NCBI RefSeq assembly: GCF_002899455.1
Contig: NZ_PPFB01000001.1
Location: 2,193,501 to 2,257,500, forward strand
Length of the DNA stretch: 64,000 bases
Direction of reading: 5' to 3'
DNA from: Streptomyces sp. DH-12
GTDB lineage: Bacteria; Actinomycetota; Actinomycetes; Streptomycetales; Streptomycetaceae
The translations under genes were made by a program, and so were the position numbers. Below the pieces are notes generated by a model, which worked only from the letters and a program-made list of their open reading frames with translations, was not told the origin of the DNA and did no database searches. Numbering within the stretch: the stretch's first letter is position 1; each line of letters starts with the position of its first letter. Positions 35,660 through 44,771 of this stretch are shown here, in pieces.

Positions 35660-36477
35660 CGCTCCTCCTCCCTCATGTGGTCGCGCGACGCGTTCCTGCG
35701 GCCGTGCGCCCACAGGACGACCGGTGCCGCGAGCGCGGCCACCAGGACCGGGACGCCGGCGGGCAGGACGGGCAGCAGGCCGAGCCCCAGCAGCACGGCG
35801 AGCGCGGCGACGGCCCGCTCGGCGCCGGTCCGCAGCATGGGCGCGAGCAACGCCAGGAAAACGGCGGGTCCGGCCGCGTCCAGGCCCCACGCGTCGGTGT
35901 CCCCGATGGCGTCCGCGCCCAGCGCGCCGAGCAGTGTCGTGAGGTTCCACAGGATGTAGAGGCTGAGCCCGGTGACCAGGAAGCCGATGCGGGCGCTGCG
36001 CCGGGTGGGCTGGGCGAGCGAGACGGCGGCGGTCTCGTCGATCACCCACTGAGCGGCGAACGGCCGCATCGCGCGGGGCAGCGCCAGCAGCTGCGACAGC
36101 CGCAGCCCGTAGAAGGCGTTGCGCACGCCCAGGAAGAACGCGCCCGCGGCGGCCGTGACGGCTCCGCCGCCCGCTGCCAGCGCTCCCACCAGGGCGAACT
36201 GGGAGGCGCCGGTGAACACCAGCAGGCTGAGCGCACAGGTCTGGAGCAGACTGAGCCCGTTGCCCGCCGAGGTCACGCCGAAGGCGAACCCGGAGAGTCC
36301 GACGGCGACCCCGACACCGAGGGCGTCCCGCACGACGGCGCCGTCCGGCTTCCCTCCGCCCTCGGGGAGTGCGTTCCCCCCGCCCTCGGGGAGTGCGTTG
36401 CCTCCTGCCTCAGGAGATGCGTTCCCTCCGATGTCGGATCGTATGTCCGTGTGCTGTGCTGTCCGTTCCGCTGCCAC
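35656..36477 (-). CDS. azlC: AzlC family branched-chain amino acid exporter, large subunit
   Basis: The 273-aa protein has the AzlC domain from about residue 48 (ALGVGVAVGLSGFAFGVTSAGNG, LLVFTGASQFALVG, FFLGVRNAFYGLRLS, WVIDETAAVSL), with about six membrane segments. The first 47 residues are an unusual repeat-rich lead (GGNALPEG-type 8-aa units). They are encoded by a 24-nt tandem repeat that also lies within the 3' end of the upstream araC-type gene in another frame. A later start (GTG at 36336) would remove this lead but still overlap the upstream gene. azlD is coupled downstream. Confidence 0.86.
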   Translation of the reverse strand: MAAERTAQHTDIRSDIGGNASPEAGGNALPEGGGNALPEGGGKPDGAVVRDALGVGVAVGLSGFAFGVTSAGNGLSLLQTCALSLLVFTGASQFALVGALAAGGGAVTAAAGAFFLGVRNAFYGLRLSQLLALPRAMRPFAAQWVIDETAAVSLAQPTRRSARIGFLVTGLSLYILWNLTTLLGALGADAIGDTDAWGLDAAGPAVFLALLAPMLRTGAERAVAALAVLLGLGLLPVLPAGVPVLVAALAAPVVLWAHGRRNASRDHMREEER

Positions 36478-37343
36478 GCCCCGGACGCTACGGAAAGGCC
36501 GCCGCGCGCGTCTTGTACGTTCTTGCGCTCGCGCTGGTAGGCGCCCGGCGGGACGCCGACGATGCGGCCGAAGTGCCGGTTGAGGTGCGGCTGGTCGGTG
36601 AAGCCCACGGTGACGGCCGCCTCGGACGGTGTCGTCCCGGCGTCCAGCAGCCGCCGGGCCCTCCGTACGCGCGCGTCGGTGAGCCAGGTGTGCGGGGGCA
36701 TGCCGTAGGAGTCGCGGAAGGCGCGCAGCAGGGCGAACGGGCTGGTGCCGAGGTCGGCGGCGAGCTGCTCCAGGGTGGGCGGGGCGGCCATGCGCTCCTC
36801 GAGCACGGCACGCGCGCGTGCCGCGGTCCGGGCGCCGGCCGTGCGGACCTCACGCCGGGGCAGGGCGCCGCCGTTCAGCCGCAGCAGCCGGGTCACCACG
36901 ACCCGCAGCAGGGTGTCGGCGGCGAGCGCGTTGCCCTCGTCGGTGGCCCGGAGCACGCGGTGGACGAGCCGGACCGTGTACGGGTCCTCGAGGACCGGCG
37001 TGACGAAACCCGGGGTGCCGCGCAGGGTGGTGGTCTCGGCGGCGATCGCGGCCACCACGTCCGGCGAGGGGTAGACGGCCCCGTACTGCCAGCCCTCGGG
37101 AACGCCCGCCCGGCCGGTGTGAGGCGTGTCGGGGTTGACCAGGGCGAGGGCGCCGACGCCCGCGTACTGGTCGGTGCCGCCGTGGTGGAAGACCTCGACG
37201 CCGTCGGCGATGGCGGCGATCACGAAGTGCTCGTGGGTGTGCCGGACGAACGACTTGCGGATGTAGCGGGCACGCAGCAGGTCGACACCGGGCAGTTCCT
37301 CGTACCGCCAGTGCCGCGCCCGTTCCCCGCGCGATTCCGCCAT
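36273..37343 (-). CDS. AraC family transcriptional regulator with cupin domain
   Basis: The 356-aa protein has an N-terminal cupin-type ligand domain (about residues 10-150; VRHTHEHFVIAAI, LVNPDTPHTG) and a C-terminal double helix-turn-helix (about 185-275; LAADLGTSPFALLRAFRDSYGM and VGFTDQPHLNRHFGRIVGVPPGAYQRER). About 75 residues follow the DNA-binding domain; they are low-complexity and carry 8-aa THSPRA-G repeats. This tail overlaps azlC by 205 nt in a different frame on the same strand. Position suggests it controls azlCD, probably in response to amino acids. If the overlap arose by loss of an earlier stop, the tail is dispensable. Confidence 0.9.
   Translation of the reverse strand: MAESRGERARHWRYEELPGVDLLRARYIRKSFVRHTHEHFVIAAIADGVEVFHHGGTDQYAGVGALALVNPDTPHTGRAGVPEGWQYGAVYPSPDVVAAIAAETTTLRGTPGFVTPVLEDPYTVRLVHRVLRATDEGNALAADTLLRVVVTRLLRLNGGALPRREVRTAGARTAARARAVLEERMAAPPTLEQLAADLGTSPFALLRAFRDSYGMPPHTWLTDARVRRARRLLDAGTTPSEAAVTVGFTDQPHLNRHFGRIVGVPPGAYQRERKNVQDARGGLSVASGAWQRNGQHSTRTYDPTSEGTHLLRQEATHSPRAGGTHSPRAEGSRTAPSCGTPSVSGSPSDSPGSPSA
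36352..36430. repeat. 24-nt tandem repeat in the araC / azlC overlap
   Basis: A 24-nt unit containing CCCTCGGGGAGTGCGTT is present in two nearly identical copies followed by one or two degenerate copies. The length is a multiple of three, so both overlapping frames gain an 8-residue repeat: GGNALPEG in AzlC and THSPRAGG in the AraC-type protein. Confidence 0.8.
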
Positions 37344-37417
37344 ACCGTCATTGTCACGCGGCCCGTCCGGTGCCCCGGACCGGCCCGATTGTCAGTGGCC
37401 GGGTGCACGATGGACGC

Positions 37418-40400
37418 ATGGTCAGCGATCCGCGCCGAGCCCTGGACGGTTTCTCCCCGGCGACCCGTGCCTGGTTCACGGGGGCCTTCTCCGCGCCCAC
37501 CGCCGCCCAGGCCGGCGCCTGGCAGGCCATCGGTGCGGGCTCGGACGTGCTGGTGGTGGCCCCCACGGGATCCGGCAAGACGCTGGCCGCGTTCCTCGCC
37601 GCCCTGGACCAGCTCGCCTCGACGCCCCCTCCGGCCGACCCCAGGAAGCGCTGCCGGGTGCTGTACGTCTCCCCGCTCAAGGCGCTCGCCGTCGACGTCG
37701 AGCGCAATCTGCGCAGCCCCCTGACCGGCATCCGGCAGGAGGCCGTGCGTATGGGGATGCCCGAGCCGGAGGTGAAGGTCGGCATCCGCTCGGGCGACAC
37801 CCCGCCCGCCGAGCGCCGTTCCCTCGCCACGCGGCCGCCGGACATCCTGATCACCACGCCCGAGTCGCTGTTCCTGATGCTGACGTCCGCCACGCGCGAC
37901 GCGCTCGCGGGCGTGGAGACGGTGATCCTCGACGAGGTGCACGCGGTCGCGGGCACCAAGCGCGGCGCCCACCTGGCGCTGTCCCTGGAGCGGCTGGACG
38001 AGCTGCTGCCGCAGCCGGCCCGCCGCATCGGCCTGTCGGCGACGGTGCGCCCGGTGGACGAGGTGGCGCGCTTCCTGTCCCCGCGCCGCACGACGGAGAT
38101 CGTGCAGCCGGAGTCGGGCAAGGAGTTCGACCTGTCCGTGGTGGTGCCGGTCGAGGACCTGGGCGAGCTGGGCGGCTCCCCGGTCCCGGAGAGTCCGGAG
38201 GGCGCGGAGCGGCCGTCGATCTGGCCGCATGTCGAGGAGCGGATCACCGACCTGGTGCAGTCGCACCGCTCGACCATCGTGTTCGCGAACTCCCGCCGGC
38301 TCGCCGAGCGTCTGTGCAACCGGCTCAACGAGATCGCGTACGAGCGGGCCACCGGCGAGCCGCCGCCCGAGCACCACTCCCCCGCCGAGCTGATGGGCGG
38401 TTCCGGAGCCGCCCAGGGCGCGCCGGCGGTCATCGCGCGGGCGCACCACGGCTCGGTGTCCAAGGAGCAGCGCGCCCAGGTGGAGGAGGACCTGAAGGCG
38501 GGCCGGCTGCCCGCGGTGGTCGCCACGTCCAGCCTGGAGCTGGGCATCGACATGGGCGCCGTCGACCTGGTGGTGCAGGTCGAGTCGCCGCCGTCGGTGG
38601 CGTCCGGACTCCAGCGCGTGGGCCGCGCGGGCCATCAGGTGGGCGCGGTGTCCACGGGCGTGGTGTTCCCGAAGTACCGGGGAGACCTGGTGCAGGCCGC
38701 CGTCGTCACGGAGCGGATGCGCACGGGGGCGATCGAGTCCCTGCGCGTCCCGTCGAACCCGCTGGACGTCCTGGCGCAGCAGCTCGTGGCGATGACGGCG
38801 ATGGACACCTGGCAGTTCGACGACCTGCTGGCGGTGGTCCGCCGGGCGGCCCCGTTCGCCTCGCTGCCGGAGTCCGCGTTCACGTCCGTGCTGGACATGC
38901 TCGCCGGCCGCTACCCGTCGGACGCCTTCGCGGAGCTGCGCCCGCGCGTGGTGTGGGACCGGGTCACCGGCGAGATCACCGGACGCCCCGGCGCCCAGCG
39001 CCTGGCCGTCACCTCGGGCGGCACGATTCCCGACCGCGGCCTGTTCGGCGTGTTCCTGGCGGGCGCCGACCCCAAGAAGGGCGGGGGCCGGGTCGGCGAG
39101 CTGGACGAGGAGATGGTCTACGAATCGCGCGTGGGCGACGTCTTCACGCTCGGCACCAGTTCGTGGCGCATCGAGGACATCACACGCGACCGCGTCCTGG
39201 TCTCCCCCGCGCCGGGTGTGCCGGGCCGGCTGCCGTTCTGGAAGGGCGACCAGCTGGGCCGGCCGCTGGAGCTGGGCCGCGCGCTGGGCGCGTTCCTGCG
39301 CGAAGTGGGCTCGCTGTCCGACGAGGACGCCCGGCTGCGGCTGCTGGCGGCGGGGCTGGACGCCTGGGCCGCGGACAACGTGCTGTCGTACCTGGCGGAG
39401 CAGCGCGAGGCGTGCGGCCACATCCCGGACGACCGCACCATCGTGGTCGAGCGCTTCCGTGACGAACTGGGCGACTGGCGCGTCGTCGTGCACTCCCCGT
39501 TCGGCGCCCAGGTGCACGCCCCGTGGGCGCTCGCGCTCGGCGCCCGCCTCTCCGAGCGGTACGGCATGGACGCCCAGGTGATGCACGCCGACGACGGCAT
39601 CGTGCTGCGCCTCCCGGACGCCGACCTGATGGGCCTGGACCTGCTCGACCAGGAGCCGTCGAAGACCGGCGCCGCGTACGACGCGGACCAGGCCCCCGTG
39701 GGCGCCGCCGACGTCGTCTTCGACAAGGGCGAGGTCGACCAGGTCGTCACCGACCAGGTCGGCGGCTCGGCCCTGTTCGCCTCCCGGTTCCGCGAGTGCG
39801 CCGCCCGCGCGCTGCTGCTGCCGCGCCGCAACCCGGGCCGGCGCACCCCGCTGTGGCAGCAGCGCCAGCGCGCCTCCCAGCTGCTCCAGGTGGCCGGCGA
39901 GTTCGGCTCGTTCCCGATCGTCCTCGAGGCGGTCCGGGAATGCCTCCAGGACGTGTTCGACGTCCCCGGTCTGGTCGAGCTGATGGGCGACCTGGAGTCC
40001 CGCAAGGTGCGGCTGGTCGAGGTCACCACCCCGGAGCCGTCCCCCTTCGCCCGCTCCCTGCTGTTCGGGTACGTCGCCCAGTTCCTCTACGAGGGCGACT
40101 CCCCGCTCGCCGAGCGCCGGGCCGCCGCCCTGTCGCTGGACTCCCGGCTGCTCGCGGAACTGCTCGGCCGGGCGGAGCTGCGCGAGCTGCTGGACGCCGA
40201 GGTGCTCACCGGGCTGGAGCGCGAGCTGCAGTGGCTCACCGAGGACCGGCGCGCGAAGGACGCGGAGAGCGTCGCCGACCTGCTGCGCCTGCTCGGCCCG
40301 CTGACCGACGCCGAGCTGGCCGAGCGGGGCGCCGAGCCGTCGTGGGCGCAGGAGCTGGCCTCCGCGAGACGCGCCATCCGGGTGCGCATCGCGGGCGAGG

Positions 40401-42274
40401 ACCACTGGGCGGCCGTCGAGGACGCGGGCCGGTTGCGCGACGCGCTGGGCACGGCGCTGCCGGTCGGCGTGCCCGAGGCGTTCACCGAACCCGTCAAGGA
40501 CCCCCTGGGCGACCTCCTCGCGCGGTACGCGCGCACCCACGGCCCCTTCACGTCGGCCACGGCGGCGGCCCGCTTCGGACTGGGCGTGGCCGTCACCGAG
40601 GGCGCGCTGCAGCGGCTCGCGGCGGCCGGCCGGGTCGTCCAGGGCGAGTTCCATCCGGCCGGGATCGGACAGGAGTGGTGCGACGCGGCCGTGCTGCGCC
40701 GGCTGCGCCGCCGCTCCCTGGCCGCGCTGCGGCACGAGCTGGAGCCGGTGCCGCCCGCCGCGCTGGCCCAGTTCCTCCCCCAGTGGCAGCACATCGGCAA
40801 GGGCCACTCCCTGCGCGGCATCGACGGACTCCTGCGGGCCGTCGAACAGGTGCAGGGCGCGTCCGTGCCCGCCTCCGCCCTGGAGAAGCTGGTCCTGCCG
40901 TCCCGGGTGGCGGACTACACCCCGGCCATGCTCGACGAGCTCACCGCGGCCGGAGAGGTGATCTGGGCCGGCGCCGGTTCGCTGCCGGGCAAGGACGGTT
41001 GGGTCTCCCTGTACCTGGCGGACGCGGCCCCGCTCCTGCTCCCTCCCCCGCACCCGCTGGAGACGACCGCGCTGCACGAGTCCGTCCTCGCCGCCCTGTC
41101 CGGCGGCTACGGCCTCTTCTTCCGGCAGATCGCCGACCAGGTCCGCGCCACCACGCACCCCGAGGCGAGCGACGTGCAGCTGGCCGACGCCCTGTGGGAC
41201 CTCGCCTGGTCCGGACGGCTCACCAACGACACGCTGAATCCCCTGCGCGCCCTGCTCGGCTCCGGCCGCACCGCGGGGTCCACCGCCCACCGCGCCAAGC
41301 GCGCGGTGCCGCGCGGACGTTACGGCTCCCTCACGGCGGCCGCCCGCAGCGCCTCCCGCACGGGCCCGCCCACCGTCGCCGGCCGCTGGTCCCTGCTGCC
41401 CGGCCGGGAGGGCGACACCACGGTCCGCGCCCACGCGCTGGCGCGCACGCTGCTGGACCGGCACGGCGTGGTGACCCGTGGTGCCGTCGCCGCCGAGGGC
41501 GTCGAGGGCGGCTTCTCGGCGGTGTACCGCGTGCTGTCCGCCTTCGAGGAGACGGGGCAGGCCCGGCGCGGCTACGTCGTGGAGGGCCTCGGCGCCGCCC
41601 AGTTCGCGATGGACGGCGCCGTGGACCGCCTCCGCGCGGCGGCCGACGCCCGGGAGCGCGACGAGGGGCGGACGGCCCTGGACGCGCCCGCTCCGTTCGG
41701 CACGGGGGCCGGCCCCTACGGGATCCCGCCGGGCCGGGACGACACGCCGTACCTGCCCTCGCGGCCCGGTGAGTACGTCTCGCCGCGCGACCTCGCCGCA
41801 CAGGGCTCCCCCCAGCCCTGGCGGAACGGCGGCGGCCCCTCGTACGACCCGTTCGCCGGCCGCCGTACGGGACCGGACCGCCCCTCCCGTGCCGTCGTGC
41901 TCGCCGCCGCCGACCCGGCCAACGCCTACGGGGCGGCGCTGGGCTGGCCGGAGCCGCCGGACGGCGCGAGCCACAAGCCGGGCCGCAAGGCGGGCTCCCT
42001 GGTGGTGCTGGTGGACGGCGAGCTGACGCTCTACATGGAGCGCGGCGGCAAGACCCTGCTGGCCTGGCCCGCTGGTCCCGGCGCCGGCCCGGCCGACGAC
42101 CCGCGGCTGCCGGTCGCCGCCGAGGCGCTCGCGAACGCCGCCCGCGCGGGCTCGCTCGGCACGGTCACCGTGGAGCGCGTCAACGGCGCCCCCGCCCTGA
42201 CTTCCCCGCTGGGCGCCCTGCTGGAGACCGCGGGCTTCGTGGCCACGCCCAGGGGGCTGCGCCTGCGCGCCTGA
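37418..42274 (+). CDS. lhr: Lhr-family ATP-dependent DNA helicase
   Basis: Lhr is a large 3'-5' superfamily 2 helicase, in mycobacteria induced by DNA damage. The 1618-aa protein has Walker A APTGSGKT near residue 50, the DEVH box (ILDEVHAV), motif III LSATVRP, and motifs V-VI in ATSSLELGIDMGAVDLV and QRVGRAGHQ. The winged-helix, Lhr-core and long C-terminal domains fill the rest. The ATG at 37418 (MVSDPRRALDGFSP) is favoured; the frame is open to 37370. nei2 starts 34 bp downstream, the same pairing as in M. tuberculosis (lhr-nei), pointing to joint action in base-damage repair. Confidence 0.95.
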   Translation: MVSDPRRALDGFSPATRAWFTGAFSAPTAAQAGAWQAIGAGSDVLVVAPTGSGKTLAAFLAALDQLASTPPPADPRKRCRVLYVSPLKALAVDVERNLRSPLTGIRQEAVRMGMPEPEVKVGIRSGDTPPAERRSLATRPPDILITTPESLFLMLTSATRDALAGVETVILDEVHAVAGTKRGAHLALSLERLDELLPQPARRIGLSATVRPVDEVARFLSPRRTTEIVQPESGKEFDLSVVVPVEDLGELGGSPVPESPEGAERPSIWPHVEERITDLVQSHRSTIVFANSRRLAERLCNRLNEIAYERATGEPPPEHHSPAELMGGSGAAQGAPAVIARAHHGSVSKEQRAQVEEDLKAGRLPAVVATSSLELGIDMGAVDLVVQVESPPSVASGLQRVGRAGHQVGAVSTGVVFPKYRGDLVQAAVVTERMRTGAIESLRVPSNPLDVLAQQLVAMTAMDTWQFDDLLAVVRRAAPFASLPESAFTSVLDMLAGRYPSDAFAELRPRVVWDRVTGEITGRPGAQRLAVTSGGTIPDRGLFGVFLAGADPKKGGGRVGELDEEMVYESRVGDVFTLGTSSWRIEDITRDRVLVSPAPGVPGRLPFWKGDQLGRPLELGRALGAFLREVGSLSDEDARLRLLAAGLDAWAADNVLSYLAEQREACGHIPDDRTIVVERFRDELGDWRVVVHSPFGAQVHAPWALALGARLSERYGMDAQVMHADDGIVLRLPDADLMGLDLLDQEPSKTGAAYDADQAPVGAADVVFDKGEVDQVVTDQVGGSALFASRFRECAARALLLPRRNPGRRTPLWQQRQRASQLLQVAGEFGSFPIVLEAVRECLQDVFDVPGLVELMGDLESRKVRLVEVTTPEPSPFARSLLFGYVAQFLYEGDSPLAERRAAALSLDSRLLAELLGRAELRELLDAEVLTGLERELQWLTEDRRAKDAESVADLLRLLGPLTDAELAERGAEPSWAQELASARRAIRVRIAGEDHWAAVEDAGRLRDALGTALPVGVPEAFTEPVKDPLGDLLARYARTHGPFTSATAAARFGLGVAVTEGALQRLAAAGRVVQGEFHPAGIGQEWCDAAVLRRLRRRSLAALRHELEPVPPAALAQFLPQWQHIGKGHSLRGIDGLLRAVEQVQGASVPASALEKLVLPSRVADYTPAMLDELTAAGEVIWAGAGSLPGKDGWVSLYLADAAPLLLPPPHPLETTALHESVLAALSGGYGLFFRQIADQVRATTHPEASDVQLADALWDLAWSGRLTNDTLNPLRALLGSGRTAGSTAHRAKRAVPRGRYGSLTAAARSASRTGPPTVAGRWSLLPGREGDTTVRAHALARTLLDRHGVVTRGAVAAEGVEGGFSAVYRVLSAFEETGQARRGYVVEGLGAAQFAMDGAVDRLRAAADARERDEGRTALDAPAPFGTGAGPYGIPPGRDDTPYLPSRPGEYVSPRDLAAQGSPQPWRNGGGPSYDPFAGRRTGPDRPSRAVVLAAADPANAYGAALGWPEPPDGASHKPGRKAGSLVVLVDGELTLYMERGGKTLLAWPAGPGAGPADDPRLPVAAEALANAARAGSLGTVTVERVNGAPALTSPLGALLETAGFVATPRGLRLRA

Positions 42275-42308
42275 CCGCGGCCTGCCCCGACGTGACACCC
42301 TTGGACGC

Positions 42309-43145
42309 ATGCCTGAAGGAGACACGGTCTGGCAGGCCGCGCGACGGCTGCACGACGCCCTCGCGGGCAGAGTCCTGGTCCGCAGCGATCTGCGCGTGCC
42401 CCGGTTCGCCACGTCGGACCTCACCGGCCGCTCGGTGCTGGAGGTCACCGCCCGCGGCAAGCACCTGCTGACCCGGATCGAGGGCGGCCTGACCCTGCAC
42501 TCGCATCTGCGGATGGACGGCTCCTGGCGGGTCTACGCACCCGGGCAGCGCTGGAACGGCGGCCCGGCGCACCAGATCCGCGCCGTCCTCGCCAACGCCG
42601 GACGCACGGCCGTCGGCTACCGGCTCCCGGTGCTGGAACTGATCCGCACCGAGGACGAGGAAGAACGCGCGGTCGGCCACCTCGGCCCCGATCTGCTGGG
42701 CCCCGACTGGGATCCCGACCTCGCGCTCGCCAACCTCGGGTTGGACCCCGACCGCGAGCTCGGCGAGGCCCTACTGGACCAGCGGAACCTCGCGGGCATC
42801 GGCAACGTGTTCAAGAGCGAGCTGTGCTTCCTGCTCCACGTCACCCCCTGGCTCCCCGTGGGGGAACTGCCCGCCGACCGGATGGCGAGCCTCCCGGAAC
42901 TGGCCAGGAAGCTGCTGGAGTTCAACCGCGACCGCCCCGTCCGCAACACCACGGGCCGGCGCGGCCAGGACCTCTACGTGTACGGCCGCGCCCGCCGCCC
43001 CTGTCTGCGCTGCGGCACCCCGGTCCGCGTGGCCGAGCAGGGCGACGGCTCCCGTGAACGCCCCACGTACTGGTGCCCCACCTGTCAGCCGGGACCGGCC
43101 CCTGCCCCCGCACCCCCAGGCACCCGCCGGAGCCCTGCCCGCTGA
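42309..43145 (+). CDS. nei2: Endonuclease VIII-like DNA glycosylase (Nei2)
   Basis: The 278-aa bifunctional glycosylase/AP lyase of the Fpg/Nei family removes oxidised pyrimidines. The mature N-terminus begins PEGDTVW, with the catalytic proline and glutamate. HSHLRMDGSW carries the conserved histidine-rich turn, and DQRNLAGIGNVFKSE is the H2TH motif. The zinc finger at the C-terminus has CLRCG and CPTC. A Pro-rich tail follows the zinc finger. It is in line 34 bp after lhr and probably co-transcribed with it. Confidence 0.94.
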   Translation: MPEGDTVWQAARRLHDALAGRVLVRSDLRVPRFATSDLTGRSVLEVTARGKHLLTRIEGGLTLHSHLRMDGSWRVYAPGQRWNGGPAHQIRAVLANAGRTAVGYRLPVLELIRTEDEEERAVGHLGPDLLGPDWDPDLALANLGLDPDRELGEALLDQRNLAGIGNVFKSELCFLLHVTPWLPVGELPADRMASLPELARKLLEFNRDRPVRNTTGRRGQDLYVYGRARRPCLRCGTPVRVAEQGDGSRERPTYWCPTCQPGPAPAPAPPGTRRSPAR

Positions 43146-43339
43146 CCGAGGTCACCCCACAGGCGGCGCCCCCGCTCCCCGGACAGGCCGTCGGAGCCCC
43201 GCCCGCCGGCCAACGCGACTCCGCAGGGGTCGCCCCGTCACCGGGGGCCCTGCGAACGCCCCACCTGCCGACCGGGGGTCCGCTCCGCACCCGAGGCCGC
43301 CGAGGGTCCCGCCGGGTGACCGACACAGCCACACGCGCG

Positions 43340-43606
43340 TCACGAACCCCGGGAGCGTCCCGCGCCCCAGGCCCGCCGCCACCGCCCCGCGGCGAGCGCG
43401 CCTTCCGCACGCGCCTTGGGCAGGCAGTGCACCGGAAGCACGCTCAGCCCCCACCCGCCGGCCGCGACCGCCCCTTCCAGGGCGCCGGCGTCGGGCGCGA
43501 GCAGCAACCGTGTCGCCGCCCACCACCACAGCACCGTGAAGCCCACGGCGGCACACCGGCACACCCCTCGCCCGGCCGGCCGCGCAGGGGCTGTGCCGGC
43601 GTCCAC
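43340..43606 (-). CDS. Possible small membrane protein downstream of dpsB
   Basis: An 88-aa frame starts with GTG 7 bp after the dpsB stop. It has one hydrophobic segment (AVGFTVLWWWAATRLLLAP, about residues 19-37) followed by LEGAVAAGGWGLSVLPVHCLPKARAEG. The Trp-rich membrane segment and tight spacing behind dpsB suggest a real gene, but no ribosome binding site or known family is seen. It could be a chance frame in G+C-rich DNA. The rest of the 43146-43613 stretch shows nothing. Confidence 0.42.
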   Translation of the reverse strand: MDAGTAPARPAGRGVCRCAAVGFTVLWWWAATRLLLAPDAGALEGAVAAGGWGLSVLPVHCLPKARAEGALAAGRWRRAWGAGRSRGS

Positions 43607-43613
43607 GGCCGTG

Positions 43614-44084
43614 TCACCCGTTCGCGGCCTGGAACATCCAGTGGTGCTTCTCGAGGTCCGCGGTGATGGTGATGAAGATGTCCTGGCTCACCGGGTCGGG
43701 TTCCTCGGTCGCCGCGATCCGCTCCCGCATGCGGGCGATCACCGCGCCCAGCGCGTCCACCAGCGCGCTCACCGCCGCCGCGTCGTCGACCCAGCCCTCG
43801 GGCGTGACGCCGATCCCGCTGCCGACGGCCACCGTCGCGGCCCGCCCGTCGGGCGAGACGCCCAGTGCCGCGGCGCGCTCGGCCACCGTGTCGGAGTGAC
43901 CGCGCGCGGTGGCCACGACCTCGTCGAGCTGGAGGTGGACGGAACGGAAGCGCGGTCCGACCACGTTCCAGTGGATCTGCTTGGCCACCAGGGAGAGGTC
44001 GACCAGATCGACCAGGGCGCCCTGCAGTGCCTCCGAGACGGTTTTCAGGTTCTCGTCGGACAACGGACTCTTCACGACGTACAT
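43614..44084 (-). CDS. dpsB: Dps-family DNA-protection ferritin (DpsB-like)
   Basis: Dps forms dodecamers that oxidise and store iron and protect DNA. The 156-aa protein has the inter-subunit ferroxidase residues H38, H50, D54, D65 and E69 in the correct spacing (IHWN, VHLQLDE, HSDTVAER). The ATG at 44084 has GGAGG at 5 bp. The N- and C-terminal tails are short, so a DNA-binding tail is minimal. S. coelicolor has three dps genes; the location near recA, clgR and ftsK fits the one named dpsB. Confidence 0.92.
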   Translation of the reverse strand: MYVVKSPLSDENLKTVSEALQGALVDLVDLSLVAKQIHWNVVGPRFRSVHLQLDEVVATARGHSDTVAERAAALGVSPDGRAATVAVGSGIGVTPEGWVDDAAAVSALVDALGAVIARMRERIAATEEPDPVSQDIFITITADLEKHHWMFQAANG

Positions 44085-44281
44085 CCGCACCTCCGTGGCT
44101 GGTCCCCCGCCTCCGTCTCCACGATGACGGCCCGCCGCCGCACCGGCAAACGCAGGACGGCGACGCCCGTGAGAACCCTCAGGCATGCGAAAACCCCGGC
44201 GGCGCCCCTCCGGAATCCTCCGGGGAGCCCCCACCGGGGCATCTCACACCTTCACACCGCGCAGAGCGCCGGACACCGGGC

Positions 44282-44662
44282 TCAGGCGGCGACGACGTCC
44301 ACCGCCTCGGCAGGCGCCTTGATGGTCACCCGTTCCGGTGGCACACCGGTCACCGACACGGAACCCAGCATCGGACGAACCGACGTGGGCACGGGCTCGC
44401 TGGGGGTCGCTGCAGCAGACTGGGCCAGCTCGGCGAGAGCGAGTTCGTCGCTCACTTCCCGCATGAGCTCGGACATCCGTACGTCCAACGCGTCGCAGAT
44501 CGCGGAGAGCAGCTCGGAGGAAGCCTCCTTCTGCCCCCGCTCCACCTCGGAGAGATAGCCGAGCGAAACTCGGGCGGACGAGGAGACTTCGCGCAGAGTA
44601 CGGCCCTGGCGCTGGCGCTGCCGACGCAGCACGTCACCCAGCAGGCGACGGAGCAGAATCAT
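44282..44662 (-). CDS. clgR: Clp gene regulator ClgR (XRE-type HTH)
   Basis: ClgR activates clpP, clpC and lon genes and is itself a Clp substrate. The 126-aa protein has a Cro/C1-type helix-turn-helix (about residues 14-68) with the strongly conserved block [21 protein letters not shown] followed by [14 protein letters not shown]. The C-terminus ends in hydrophobic, Ala-rich residues (VDVVAA), the kind of tail recognised by ClpP proteases. The ATG at 44662 (MILLRR) has GGAGGG upstream. It lies after rimO-pgsA-cinA on the same strand, the conserved actinobacterial neighbourhood of clgR. Confidence 0.93.
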   Translation of the reverse strand: MILLRRLLGDVLRRQRQRQGRTLREVSSSARVSLGYLSEVERGQKEASSELLSAICDALDVRMSELMREVSDELALAELAQSAAATPSEPVPTSVRPMLGSVSVTGVPPERVTIKAPAEAVDVVAA

Positions 44663-44771
44663 CGGTGGCTCCCTCCTCGGACCGCGTAGCCGCATCCTTC
44701 TCGCCCCACCGTACCGCCTCGCGCCGCGGCCGTGCGGGGAGCGATGTCGTGTTCACTCAGGGCTGCAAACA

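Noticed and set aside
37220..42460. 1746-codon open frame on the minus strand
   Set aside because: It is the antisense shadow of lhr, with repetitive Gly/Gln/Arg/Val composition and no domains.
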